Of a stretch of DNA of 64,000 nt, positions 42,396-51,405 are shown piece by piece (the stretch's first letter is position 1; every line of letters begins with the position of its first letter). The stretch is from Thalassovita autumnalis (GTDB lineage Bacteria; Pseudomonadota; Alphaproteobacteria; Rhodobacterales; Rhodobacteraceae). Both the position numbers and the translations under genes were made by a program. A model generated the notes under the pieces. That model worked only from the letters and a program-made list of their open reading frames with translations. It had not been told where the DNA came from and made no database searches. The stretch covers positions 62,001-126,000 of the forward strand of contig NZ_CYSB01000005.1 in the NCBI RefSeq assembly GCF_001458255.1, given 5' to 3'.

Positions 42396-44405
42396 ATGAC
42401 CAATCCGCTGATGTCCCAATGGGACACCCCCTTTGAACTTGCCCCGTTTGACACCATCCGTGATGAGGATTTTGCCCCCGCGTTTGAGGCAGCGCTGGAC
42501 GCGCATAACGCTGAAATTGCAGCCATCGCCGAAAACACGGACACACCGACCTTTGCCAACACCGTCGAAGCGCTGGAGGCCGCGGGTGAGGCGCTGAACA
42601 AGGTGCTTTCGGTGTTTTTCACCGTCGCAGGTGCCGACAGCAACCCGGCGCGAGAGGCGTTGCAGCGCGACTTCTCGCCCAAAATGGCGGCGCATTTTGC
42701 TGCGATTTCCTCAAACAAGGCGCTGTTTACCCGTCTGGCTGATCTGTGGGCGCGGCGCGATGATCTGGGCCTCAGCCCGGAACAGGCACGCGTCCTGATG
42801 CTGAGCCACCGTGGTTTCGTGCGCGCCGGCGCCGCGCTGGAAGGCGCAGCCGATGCCCGCATGGGCGAAATCAAGGGCCGATTGGCGGTGCTGGGCACCC
42901 AGTTCACCCAGAACCTGCTGGCGGATGAGCGCGATTGGTTTATGGAACTGACCGAAGACGATCTGGACGGGTTGCCCGATTTCGCCGTCGAGGCGATGCG
43001 CGCAGCGGGCGTTGAAAAGGGCGCGGACGGGCCAGTGGTGACCACGGGACGATCGATCATCACCCCGTTTTTGCAATTCTCCACCCGCCGCGATCTGCGC
43101 CAGAAGGCCTATCAGGCCTTTACCGCGCGTGGGGCCAACGGCAATGACAATGACAACCGCGCCATCGCGGCTGAGATCCTGAGCCTGCGCGAAGAACGTG
43201 CGCATCTCTTGGGCTATGCCGATTTTGCTAGCTACAAACTGGAAACCGAAATGGCCAAGACGCCGGATCGGGTGGCTGAATTGCTGGAAGCGGTCTGGCA
43301 GCCGGCTAAGGCCCGCGCCGAGGCAGATGCCACCGTGCTGGAAGAGATGATGCACGCCGAAGGCATCAACGGTGATCTGGAAGCCTGGGACTGGCACTAT
43401 TACGCCGCCAAACGGCGCAAGGCGGAACATGATCTGGATGAGGCTGAGCTGAAGCCCTACCTGCAGCTGGAACGGATGATTGAGGCCTCCTTTGCCTGCG
43501 CCACCCGCCTGTTCGGGCTGGAGTTCACACCGCTGGATGTGCCGCTCTACCATGAGGATTGTCGCGCCTGGGAGGTGACGAGGAACGGCGAACATGTGGC
43601 CGTTTTTATTGGTGACTATTTCGCCCGTGGCTCCAAACGATCCGGCGCCTGGTGTTCGGCGATGCGAGCACAGGCGAAGTTCCCGAAGGTGCAGGCGCCG
43701 GTGGTGATCAACGTCTGCAACTTTGCCAAGGGCGACCCGGCCCTGCTGTCTTATGACGATGCGCGCACCCTGTTCCATGAATTTGGCCATGCGCTGCACC
43801 AGATGCTGTCAAATGTGACCTATGAAAGCATTTCCGGCACCTCGGTGGCGCGGGACTTCGTGGAACTGCCCAGCCAGCTCTATGAACACTGGCTTGAGGT
43901 GCCAGAGGTGCTGCAGGAATTTGCCACCCACGCCGAAACCGGCGAGGCCATGCCCGCCGCAATGCTGGAAAAGGTGCTGGGCGCGGCCAACTTTGATCAG
44001 GGCTTTCAGACGGTGGAATATGTCGCCTCAGCCATGGTGGATCTAGCGTTCCACCGCGGCGCGGCTGCCGCGGATCCGATGGCAAAACAGGCGGAGGTTC
44101 TGGCCGGGCTAGGCATGCCGAAACAGATCGCCATGCGCCATGCGACGCCGCATTTTGCCCATGTCTTTGCCGGTGACGGCTATTCGTCCGGCTATTACAG
44201 CTACATGTGGTCCGAGGTGATGGATGCCGATGCTTTCGCCGCCTTTGAAGAGGTCGGTGGCGCCTTTGATCCGACGAAGGCCAAGGCGCTGGAGGACAAC
44301 ATCCTGTCCACCGGCGGATCGAAAGAGGCCGAAGAGCTTTATGTGGCGTTCCGGGGCCGGATGCCCGGGGTTGAGGCGCTGCTTAAAGGGCGCGGCCTCA
44401 GCTAA
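42396..44405 (+). CDS. M3 family metallopeptidase (oligopeptidase A / dipeptidyl carboxypeptidase)
   Basis: Zinc oligopeptidase, 669 residues from the ATG at 42396, which has AAAGGAG upstream. The zinc site is LFHEFGHALHQML, with the third ligand Glu in SISGTSVARDFVELPSQLYEHW. SSGYYSYMWSEVMDADAF is the M3 substrate-binding region. Length and sequence fit the PrlC/Dcp branch; which of the two cannot be settled here. It is cytoplasmic, with no signal peptide. Two hairpins follow the stop. Confidence 0.94.
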   Translation: MTNPLMSQWDTPFELAPFDTIRDEDFAPAFEAALDAHNAEIAAIAENTDTPTFANTVEALEAAGEALNKVLSVFFTVAGADSNPAREALQRDFSPKMAAHFAAISSNKALFTRLADLWARRDDLGLSPEQARVLMLSHRGFVRAGAALEGAADARMGEIKGRLAVLGTQFTQNLLADERDWFMELTEDDLDGLPDFAVEAMRAAGVEKGADGPVVTTGRSIITPFLQFSTRRDLRQKAYQAFTARGANGNDNDNRAIAAEILSLREERAHLLGYADFASYKLETEMAKTPDRVAELLEAVWQPAKARAEADATVLEEMMHAEGINGDLEAWDWHYYAAKRRKAEHDLDEAELKPYLQLERMIEASFACATRLFGLEFTPLDVPLYHEDCRAWEVTRNGEHVAVFIGDYFARGSKRSGAWCSAMRAQAKFPKVQAPVVINVCNFAKGDPALLSYDDARTLFHEFGHALHQMLSNVTYESISGTSVARDFVELPSQLYEHWLEVPEVLQEFATHAETGEAMPAAMLEKVLGAANFDQGFQTVEYVASAMVDLAFHRGAAAADPMAKQAEVLAGLGMPKQIAMRHATPHFAHVFAGDGYSSGYYSYMWSEVMDADAFAAFEEVGGAFDPTKAKALEDNILSTGGSKEAEELYVAFRGRMPGVEALLKGRGLS

Positions 44406-44409
44406 GTGA

Positions 44410-44437
44410 TGCACCCCGGGGCAGGGCCCGGGATGCA
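44410..44437 (+). repeat. Palindrome after the M3 peptidase gene
   Basis: TGCACCCCGGG (44410-44420) and CCCGGGATGCA (44427-44437) are inverted repeats with one mismatch around a GCAGGG loop. No T-run follows, so it is probably an RNA 3'-end stabiliser or part of a tandem terminator with the next hairpin. Confidence 0.5.
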
Positions 44438-44453
44438 GCGTTGATTTGATCGA

Positions 44454-44486
44454 AGGTCACCCCACAACGGGGTGGCCTTTGTTTTG
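44454..44486 (+). terminator. Terminator of the M3 peptidase gene, inside the converging gene
   Basis: GGTCACCCC (44455-44463) pairs with GGGGTGGCC (44469-44477) with one wobble, then TTTGTTTT. It overlaps the last codons and stop of the converging glycine-zipper lipoprotein gene. Confidence 0.8.
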
Positions 44487-44828
44487 CAGGCAGCGCAGCA
44501 TCACGGCGCGGCGGTCTTCGTTGATTTCTGCCTCCGCTTCGGCGCGGCCAATGACACCGCCAAGCGCGGCGCCAATCAGCGCGCCTTCTAGGTCTTCTTC
44601 CTCAGCAGCGCCCGCCAAGCCACCAACGGCAACGCCGGCATATGTGCCGCGGCGGGCACGTTCATCGGTGTAGGATTTGGCCACCTGACGGCAGGCGGCC
44701 TGATCAGCCGCAAAATTAGCCCCGGCGGGACCTGACAGCTGCACCTGACGATCCAGTGGATCGGCGCAGGCGGCCAGGGTGATCAGGGCAGACAGGGCAA
44801 GAATATGGTGATGAAATTTCAGATGCAT
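44457..44828 (-). CDS. Glycine-zipper lipoprotein, function unknown
   Basis: 123-residue predicted lipoprotein: signal MHLKFHHHILALSALIT with lipobox TLAAC (Cys21). The centre holds a glycine-zipper-type stretch (YAGVAVGGLAGAAEEEDLEG and ALIGAALGGVIGRAEAE), as in proteins that insert into or coat membranes. Two further cysteines (in AACRQVAK and LRCLQNKG) may pair. It is monocistronic. The last codons are shared with a plus-strand terminator. Function is not recognised. Confidence 0.75.
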   Translation of the reverse strand: MHLKFHHHILALSALITLAACADPLDRQVQLSGPAGANFAADQAACRQVAKSYTDERARRGTYAGVAVGGLAGAAEEEDLEGALIGAALGGVIGRAEAEAEINEDRRAVMLRCLQNKGHPVVG

Positions 44829-44982
44829 GGCAGGGTTCGCTTTCTCTAATCGCTTTTTCGTTTTGAAGGGCCCGTTTGGGCGATAGCGGTTAGATAGCGA
44901 CTGATCAGCGTATGCGGAATTTACGAGTTTGCATCTGGCTTATGCGGATTTTTTGGATGGGTGGCGGGGCCCTGCGCAGCGC

Positions 44983-45552
44983 TTACGGCTGTTTCAGATA
45001 AAGCGCACCCTCCCGATAGCCGCCCTGGATCAAACGGCCCTCTTGGGTCAATTCGGGGAAGTCGTCGGCCCAGTCACGAAAGCGATCATTGGTGATGATC
45101 GGGGCGTCCATGTCGCGCGCTGCTTGCAGCAGATAGGCATCGGCCGGGGTGCCTTTGGGTGCAACAAGGATCTGTTTCACGGGCAGGGCCAAAACCTTGG
45201 CAAGCTGGCGGTCGTTCAGAAACCGGTCAGCGATTTTGTAGCCGATGTTTGCATCAAACACGACGCCCGGGCGATATCCGGTGTCCTCCAGGCTGCGTAC
45301 CAGATCCGCCACAGTTGCGATATCAGCAACGCCGCCGCGCCAGTGCAAGACGTTTGATCCGTCAATCAGGATCGCCTGACGCTTCCCGGGCTTGGGGCGC
45401 CGTGGCCGGGAAAGGATCCACAAAAGAGCGCAGCAAATGGCTAATCCGACCAGAAAAGCCTGATGGACTGCCCCCGCATCAGATGTCAGCAGGGGCAATG
45501 CAAAGGCGGCAATGAGGCTGAGTAACCCCAAAGAGAACCAAAGAGATCGCAT
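44983..45552 (-). CDS. Membrane-anchored NYN/Zc3h12a-type ribonuclease-like protein
   Basis: 189 residues: two N-terminal hydrophobic segments (about 5-22 and 30-47), a basic linker (RPRRPKPGKR), then a PIN-fold domain like Regnase-1 (RNase_Zc3h12a). Acidic active-site candidates are Asp64 in LIDGSNVLHW, Asp138 in GTPADAYLL, and Asp156 and Asp160 in ITNDRFRDW; Asp100 lies in VFDANIGYK. Family and residues are recognised by motif, not by alignment. The catalytic part should lie in the cytoplasm. It starts 10 bp after the stop of the phosphomannomutase gene on the same strand, so they are probably co-transcribed. Confidence 0.75.
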   Translation of the reverse strand: MRSLWFSLGLLSLIAAFALPLLTSDAGAVHQAFLVGLAICCALLWILSRPRRPKPGKRQAILIDGSNVLHWRGGVADIATVADLVRSLEDTGYRPGVVFDANIGYKIADRFLNDRQLAKVLALPVKQILVAPKGTPADAYLLQAARDMDAPIITNDRFRDWADDFPELTQEGRLIQGGYREGALYLKQP

Positions 45553-45562
45553 CGCGAGACCC

Positions 45563-47059
45563 TTAGATCGTTTGGTCGTATTCCCCGACCAGCGGCTCGG
45601 TTTTGATCACCGCGTCGATCTCGGCAAAGATGGCGCGCATTTCTGCTTCGCTTTCGCTGCTTTCGCAGACCACCACCAAGTTCGGCGTGTTGGATGAGGC
45701 GCGCACCAACCCCCAGGAGCCGTTTTCCAGGATCACCCGGGCACCGTTGACGGTCACTACCTCTTTGATCGCCTTGCCGGCCAGGGTTTCGCCAGCCTCT
45801 GCCTTGGCCACCAGTTTTTCCACCAACCGGTCCAGCACGCCGTATTTCTCGGTATCGGCGCAATAGGGCGACATGGTGGGGGTGGACCAGGTTTTTGGCA
45901 GCGCCTCGCGCAGGTCTGACATTTTCATGTCGGGGTTGCGGTCCATCAGTTTGCAGATCTCCACCGCGACGCGCATGCCGTCGTCATAGCCGCGGCCAAT
46001 GTCACCCGACAGGAAGTAGTGGCCCGACTTTTCAAAACCCGCCAGCGCGCCAATCGCATGCACCCGGCGTTTCATGTGGCTGTGGCCGGTTTTCCAGTAA
46101 TCGGCCTTGATGTCATATTTCTGCAGCTCAGGGTCCGAAGCAAAGAGGCCGGTGGATTTCACATCCGCCACAAAGGTCGATCCGGGGTAGAGCTTGGCCA
46201 GGTCGCGGGCCATGATGACGCCAACCTTATCGGCAAAGATCTCCTCACCCTCATCATCGACAACTCCGCAGCGGTCGCCATCCCCGTCAAAGCCAAGCGC
46301 AAAATCCGCGCCTGAGGCTTTTACGCTGTCTGACATGTCATGCAGCATTTCCATCGCTTCGGGGTTCGGGTTGTAGTTGGGGAAGGTGTAGTCCAGCCGG
46401 TTGTGGCTATCGACCATTTCCACACCCAACCGTTCAAACAGTGCGGGGCCGAAAGCTGCGGCGGTGCCATTGCCCGAGGCGCAGACAACCTTCAGCTTGC
46501 GGGACATTTTGAAATCCCCAACGAGGTCATCCATATAGGCGTCCCAGACGCCATCGACGAATTCATACATGCCGCCTTCATGGGGCTGGCCCTTGCCGTT
46601 CAACACAATATCCTTCAGCTCACCCATCTCATCGGGGCCATGGGTCAGCGGGCGCTGGAAACCCATTTTGACACCGGTCCAACCGTTTGGATTGTGCGAG
46701 GCGGTGACCATCGCCACGGCGGGTGCGTCCAGATGGAACTGGCTGAAATAGGCCATCGGCGTGATGCAGGGGCCGATGTCCTTCACCTTGATGCCGGCCT
46801 GCATCAGACCGACGATTAGGGCGTTTTTGATCGACAACGAATAGTCGCGATAGTCATTGCCGACGGCGATCACTGGCTCCAGCCCATGCAGGCGCATCTG
46901 GGTGCCAATGCCCAGACCCAGGGCGGTCATGCCGGGCAGGTTGATCTCATCCGGGAATTTCCAGCGGGCGTCATATTCGCGAAAGCCGGTGGGTTTGATC
47001 ATCGGCAGTTTGAGGAAATCCCAAGTGTTTGGTGTCACATCTGCAAGAGGTTTGGTCAC
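45563..47059 (-). CDS. Phosphomannomutase / phosphoglucomutase (AlgC-like)
   Basis: Alpha-D-phosphohexomutase, 498 residues, interconverting hexose-6- and 1-phosphates for polysaccharide precursors. The phosphoserine loop is MVTASHNPNGWTGVK, metal loop GFDGDGDRCGVVDDEG, sugar-binding GHYFLSGDIGRGYDDG (the usual GEMSGH variant FEKSGHYF) and the C-terminal phosphate site is VRASSNTPNLVV. The start is GTG 47059 (protein begins TKPLADVTPNTWDFLK); no better ATG is in frame. It lies 181 bp downstream of kpsE, which suits supply of capsule sugars. Confidence 0.93.
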   Translation of the reverse strand: MTKPLADVTPNTWDFLKLPMIKPTGFREYDARWKFPDEINLPGMTALGLGIGTQMRLHGLEPVIAVGNDYRDYSLSIKNALIVGLMQAGIKVKDIGPCITPMAYFSQFHLDAPAVAMVTASHNPNGWTGVKMGFQRPLTHGPDEMGELKDIVLNGKGQPHEGGMYEFVDGVWDAYMDDLVGDFKMSRKLKVVCASGNGTAAAFGPALFERLGVEMVDSHNRLDYTFPNYNPNPEAMEMLHDMSDSVKASGADFALGFDGDGDRCGVVDDEGEEIFADKVGVIMARDLAKLYPGSTFVADVKSTGLFASDPELQKYDIKADYWKTGHSHMKRRVHAIGALAGFEKSGHYFLSGDIGRGYDDGMRVAVEICKLMDRNPDMKMSDLREALPKTWSTPTMSPYCADTEKYGVLDRLVEKLVAKAEAGETLAGKAIKEVVTVNGARVILENGSWGLVRASSNTPNLVVVCESSESEAEMRAIFAEIDAVIKTEPLVGEYDQTI

Positions 47060-47240
47060 TGAAATTACTCACTTTGAAAGGGTTGGTCCGGCATTTTTCG
47101 GCGCGCCCACCCCGGGAGGATGGGGAAGGCGATGCTGAACCTGTTATGCCCAGCAAACCGTTACGATTCAACAAAACAGACGGGGATACCCCCTATCCAG
47201 AGGGTTAGCCCCCCGTTCTGAATGAACAGGGGGTAAGAGC

Positions 47241-49139
47241 TTAGGTTGAAACCTGCTCACGCAGGATCGATGCGGTGAGCGAAATCATCAGATAGACGCC
47301 CGACAGCACTAGGAAGGCGAGGATCGAGTTTTCAAAGACCCGCGGGTAAGAGGCCGCATCGGGCACAACCGGGGCCACAGCCGTTGTCAGATAACGCACC
47401 TGCCGTGCGGCGGCCTGGGCGGTCTGCTTTTCGTTCTGGACTGCCGATTGCAGGAACAGGTCTGCGGTGGCCAGATCAGCCTGCGCCATCTGGATCTGCG
47501 CTGCCTTGGCGGCCAGTGAGCTGTCGCCGTTCTGCGCCTCATTCAGGCGGGCCTGCTGGCGGTCCAGCTCGGCCTTCAGAATGCGGATCTCAACCTCCAG
47601 CGCCTGCACTTTGGGCTTGTTGGGGCGTTGGTTGTTCAGCTGGGTCTGCAGTTGCAGTTCCTTGTCCTGCAGCTGGATCTCAACATTGTTGATCAGCGCC
47701 CGGATCGCGGCCATTTCGCCCTGCGGATCCAGCAGAGTGCCCTCTTGCAGTTCTACCAGTTTGCGCTGTGCTTCGGTCCGTTCCTGTTTGGCCTGTTCCA
47801 GGCTGGCGCGGGCTTCGCGCATCTGGTCATCCCGTTTGCGCAGCGACAGTTCATCGACCTTTTCCTCAGCATAGGAAATCAGTGCCTCGGCAAAGGTTGT
47901 GGCCACCACCGGATCAGCGGCGATCACTTCCATATGGACCACACCTTCGGTCGGGTCGTAGCCGATTTTCACGTAGCGTTTGAACAGCTTATAGGCAGCC
48001 TCATTGGTGGCATCAGGTTCAAGACGTTTGATCGGGTCAATGCTGTCCTGGCTGAAGTGTTCCTTGAAGCCGAACTCTTCGTTCAGCCGGATCATCGCTG
48101 GCCTTGAGGTCAGAAATTTCTGCACCGCGATGGCATCCTGGTTGGTAGCAAACTGTGTGCCGGCCAGCAGACCGCGCATGCTGCCACCGCCTGCGGAATC
48201 GGCCTGTAGCACCAGGAACTCGGACTTGGTCGAGTAAAGCGGGGAGGCGATGAAGGTGAAGTACCAGGTCACCAGCAGGGTCGGCAGGAACACGAAAAAG
48301 CTGAGGCGCGTCAGCAGCAGGATCATCTTGCGACGGCGGCGGCGCATGATATCGCGTTGAATTTCGCTGATTTCCTGCAGACGTCGTTCTGCCGGGGCCA
48401 TTTCGGTTGAGGGCAGTTTGCTGGCCTCGGGCGTAACGGTCTGGGGCAGTTGTGTTGCGGCCTCAGCGCCGTCTTTGGCGGCGGAGGGCACCACGAGTTC
48501 CAGCGGGTTGGTGCGTTTGAACGGCTCAATGCCGCTGGCGCGCAACAGGCGCACGGCGTCAAAATCCGAGGTTGGGGCGAGCCCGTGTTTCTGCGCCACC
48601 CGGCGGGCCATGCGCAGCTGGCGCCCGGTCAGCCCTTCGCGGCGAATGGCGTCAATTTCCTGATCGGCGGTCACTTCCTGCGGCGAGGCGACCATGCCCT
48701 CACGTGCTGCCTGAGATTGGGCCTGAGATTGAGCCTGAGCCTGTTGCGGGCGCTGTGCGGCCTGTTGAGCAGGTTGCTGGGGCTGGGCCTGCTGAGCACG
48801 GGCCGCTGGGCGTGCCGGCGACGGCGATTGAGGCTGGGGCTGTGCCTGCGTTTGAGCCTGCGCCTGCGCTTTGCGGCGGGCGGCAATAGCGGCGAGGCTT
48901 TGCATTTCCTCTTCGCCCCCTTCTTGCGGCTGCAGCGATTGGGCGGCCTGTTTGCGCATCTGCTCGGCGTAGTCGCGCGCGCCCTGTTGCGGGCGGGTCG
49001 GCCGCGGCGTTTGCGCAGCCTGATTGGCGGGCGCCTCAGGTTGAGGGGCCGGGGCGTTGGCCGCAGGTGCACCGGTGGCCCCGTCAGAGGAGCCACCACG
49101 GCGGATGCGGAACTTTTTAGCCTTGGGTTTCGTAGTCAT
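47241..49139 (-). CDS. kpsE: Capsule polysaccharide export inner-membrane protein with long cytoplasmic extension
   Basis: PCP-family protein (KpsE/BexC/CtrB) linking the capsule ABC transporter to the outer-membrane channel. It has 632 residues against about 380 for Escherichia coli KpsE. Residues 1-260 form a cytoplasmic extension: a basic start (KPKAKKFRIRRGG), a Gln/Ala/Pro-rich stretch (about 90-145), and a compact module (about 160-212, IRREGLTGRQLRMARRVAQK and GIEPFKR). Helix 1 is at about 272-294, a long coiled coil at about 430-570, and helix 2 at about 603-625. The start at 49139 overlaps kpsT by 23 bp. Confidence 0.9.
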   Translation of the reverse strand: MTTKPKAKKFRIRRGGSSDGATGAPAANAPAPQPEAPANQAAQTPRPTRPQQGARDYAEQMRKQAAQSLQPQEGGEEEMQSLAAIAARRKAQAQAQTQAQPQPQSPSPARPAARAQQAQPQQPAQQAAQRPQQAQAQSQAQSQAAREGMVASPQEVTADQEIDAIRREGLTGRQLRMARRVAQKHGLAPTSDFDAVRLLRASGIEPFKRTNPLELVVPSAAKDGAEAATQLPQTVTPEASKLPSTEMAPAERRLQEISEIQRDIMRRRRRKMILLLTRLSFFVFLPTLLVTWYFTFIASPLYSTKSEFLVLQADSAGGGSMRGLLAGTQFATNQDAIAVQKFLTSRPAMIRLNEEFGFKEHFSQDSIDPIKRLEPDATNEAAYKLFKRYVKIGYDPTEGVVHMEVIAADPVVATTFAEALISYAEEKVDELSLRKRDDQMREARASLEQAKQERTEAQRKLVELQEGTLLDPQGEMAAIRALINNVEIQLQDKELQLQTQLNNQRPNKPKVQALEVEIRILKAELDRQQARLNEAQNGDSSLAAKAAQIQMAQADLATADLFLQSAVQNEKQTAQAAARQVRYLTTAVAPVVPDAASYPRVFENSILAFLVLSGVYLMISLTASILREQVST

Positions 49140-49776
49140 AGAGCTGTTTCGCTTCTTCCAAGGTGTCAAACATATGCAGCTTGCCATTCATCAGAACGGC
49201 CGCTGAACGGGCAAATTGTTGTAGCGTCGCGGGCGAGTGCGACACGATAATCACGGTGGTCCGGTTCAGCCGCTCACGTAGCAGGTCCCCGGCCTTTTTG
49301 TTGAAATCGACATCGGTCGAGGAGGGCATGCCTTCGTCGATCAGGTAGATGTCAAAATCCAGCGCCAGCAGCAGCGCAAAGGAAAACCGCGCGCGCATCC
49401 CGGAACTGTAGGTGCCAAGCGGCTGGTTGAAGTATTCGCCCAGGTTGCACAGCCAGCGGCAGAAGGATTCCACATAGTCGGGATCCAAGCCATAAAGCCG
49501 GGCGATGTAGCGGCTGTTTTCCACGGCGGTGTGTTTGGAGACAACGCCGCCCATGAACCCCAGCGGGAAGGAGACTTTGCAGCCGCGGCGGATCACCCCT
49601 TCGTCCGGTTTTTCCAAACCGGCCATCATGTTGATCAGCGTGGTTTTCCCGGTGCCATTGGGGGCCAGGATGCCCAGCGATTGGCCCAAGTCTACCCGGA
49701 ATGATCCTTTCTCAAGGATCACTTTGCGTTGGGTGCCGGTCCAGAAGGACTTGCTGACATTGTCAAACTCAAGCAT
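49117..49776 (-). CDS. kpsT: Capsule polysaccharide export ATP-binding protein
   Basis: ATPase of the group 2 capsule ABC-2 transporter, 219 residues, normal for KpsT. Walker A is LAPNGTGKTTLIN, signature YSSGMRARFSFALLLAL (the capsule-type SSGMRAR instead of LSGGQ) and Walker B IYLIDEGMPSSTD, with the switch His in IVSHSPATL. The permease KpsM and the outer-membrane protein KpsD are not in the window. It is first of the kpsT-kpsE unit. Confidence 0.94.
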   Translation of the reverse strand: MLEFDNVSKSFWTGTQRKVILEKGSFRVDLGQSLGILAPNGTGKTTLINMMAGLEKPDEGVIRRGCKVSFPLGFMGGVVSKHTAVENSRYIARLYGLDPDYVESFCRWLCNLGEYFNQPLGTYSSGMRARFSFALLLALDFDIYLIDEGMPSSTDVDFNKKAGDLLRERLNRTTVIIVSHSPATLQQFARSAAVLMNGKLHMFDTLEEAKQLYDYETQG

Positions 49777-49951
49777 GTGCGGCCTGTGCTCTCCTGCTCG
49801 CCCTTGGTGAGGTGGGATGTTCCTAAGAACGGCCCATTTGGGCTTTTGATTAGATTATGACACGGGCAAGGGGGCAAAATTAAGGCCTAATGTTGAAAAA
49901 CCGACACCTAATAGCGCCGGTTTCACAAGATTGTTTACAGAAAGCGTGCTG

Positions 49952-51199
49952 TTACAGCGTCTGTTTTTCGACCCTGAGCAGCTTGCCCGCCAGCCAGGAC
50001 AGCACCGCTGCGCCAAAGCTGAACAGCGCCCCCATTTTAGCAGCATCCTGAACATCACCCGGCGGGAAGGCGACCGAAGCCACAAAGAGCGAAACGGTAA
50101 AGCCGATGGCGGCCACACAGCCGATGATGAACAGATCCGATGTGCGCATCCCCTGGGGCAGACCCAGCCGCAGCACATGGGCGCCGATGACGCCAAAGAT
50201 CAGAACACCGATGGGTTTGCCGACGATCAGACCGGCCAGTACCAGCCAGGTCGGGGCACCGATTGCCGAAAATTCGACACCTGCGTTCAACAGGCCGAAG
50301 AAGAACAGCACCACCTCAACCGGATGTTTCAGCGCGTGTTCGATATGGTTCAGCAGATCGGTCAGATATTGCTCTGCCTCGCTGAAGATCCCGAAGGCGC
50401 GGTCGGCATGTGGGATGGTTGGCACGATCGGCAACAGGCCAAGCGCCGGGTGAATCCCTGCCATCATGAAGCCATACCAGCTGGCGCAGCCCGCGATCAG
50501 ATAGGGCCAGAAGCCCAGCTTCTTGCGCATCCAGGTTGAGTTGGGGCGCAGCTGGTTGTGGCGGTCCATCCGACGTGGCAGCCAGTTGGCCAGCAGATAA
50601 ACAGCTATGGCCGATCCGGCCGACAGCAGCAGCCATTCCGGCATCAACTCGGCCGAGGGGTAGAAAACGGCCAGAACGATCAGACCTGCCGCATCGTCGG
50701 CAATGGCCAACAACAGCAGGAAGCGCACGGCCGGGTGACCTGCGCCAAAGACCATACGGCCCACAAGGTATGAGAATGCGATGTCTGTTGCGGTTGGGAT
50801 CGCCCAGCCGTTCTTGACAGCATCATAGGTTTCCGAGCCCAAGAGCAGCGCCAGCCCGAGGTAGACCGCAATTGGCCCAATCATACCCCCCACCGTGGCA
50901 AAAAGCGGGGTGGCTGCCTTCTTGCCGCGCAGCGAGCCGTTCTTGAGAGCAATGGCTTCCCAAACTTCTTTGGCCGCAATGGCAAAGAAGAAGGCCATCA
51001 ACATGTCATTGACCAGATAGTGCAGGGTCAACGTCCGGTGGCCGTCATGCAGATGGCCAATCGGGGCGTGATCCCAGATCTTGAACTCAACAAATTCGTG
51101 GTAGCTGTGCGGGTTCACATTTGCCCAAACCAGGGCGGTCAGCGCCCCAAGGATCAGCAATAGTGAGTAGTTCGTGATGAAATTCCAAACGCGGTACAT
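49952..51199 (-). CDS. nhaA: Na+/H+ antiporter NhaA
   Basis: Inner-membrane sodium/proton antiporter, 415 residues, about 12 helices. The paired aspartates of the transport site lie in LLLLAIADDAAGLIVLAVFY, and IPTATDIAFSYLVGRMVFG holds the TATDIAF unwound-helix motif. The start MYRVWNFITNYSLLLILGAL has a short N-terminus. It is in keeping with a marine or saline habitat. Monocistronic, with a 205-bp upstream gap to the glycosylase gene. Confidence 0.95.
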   Translation of the reverse strand: MYRVWNFITNYSLLLILGALTALVWANVNPHSYHEFVEFKIWDHAPIGHLHDGHRTLTLHYLVNDMLMAFFFAIAAKEVWEAIALKNGSLRGKKAATPLFATVGGMIGPIAVYLGLALLLGSETYDAVKNGWAIPTATDIAFSYLVGRMVFGAGHPAVRFLLLLAIADDAAGLIVLAVFYPSAELMPEWLLLSAGSAIAVYLLANWLPRRMDRHNQLRPNSTWMRKKLGFWPYLIAGCASWYGFMMAGIHPALGLLPIVPTIPHADRAFGIFSEAEQYLTDLLNHIEHALKHPVEVVLFFFGLLNAGVEFSAIGAPTWLVLAGLIVGKPIGVLIFGVIGAHVLRLGLPQGMRTSDLFIIGCVAAIGFTVSLFVASVAFPPGDVQDAAKMGALFSFGAAVLSWLAGKLLRVEKQTL

Positions 51200-51405
51200 A
51201 GTGCCTCCTGCCCTGTTCGCCCCAGATTGCCTGATGTGCGCATTTCCCCTCGGAGATGAGAAAGGATTAGGCTATTTGGCCGGGTGCAGCAAGTTTAGTG
51301 CGTTTGAAAACCTGACAAAAATTGACTGGAACTTAATCCACCTCCAGGGAAATCGGCCAATTGCCGCCGGTGGGTTGACGCAGACGACGGCAATCGGGCC
51401 GCCTA

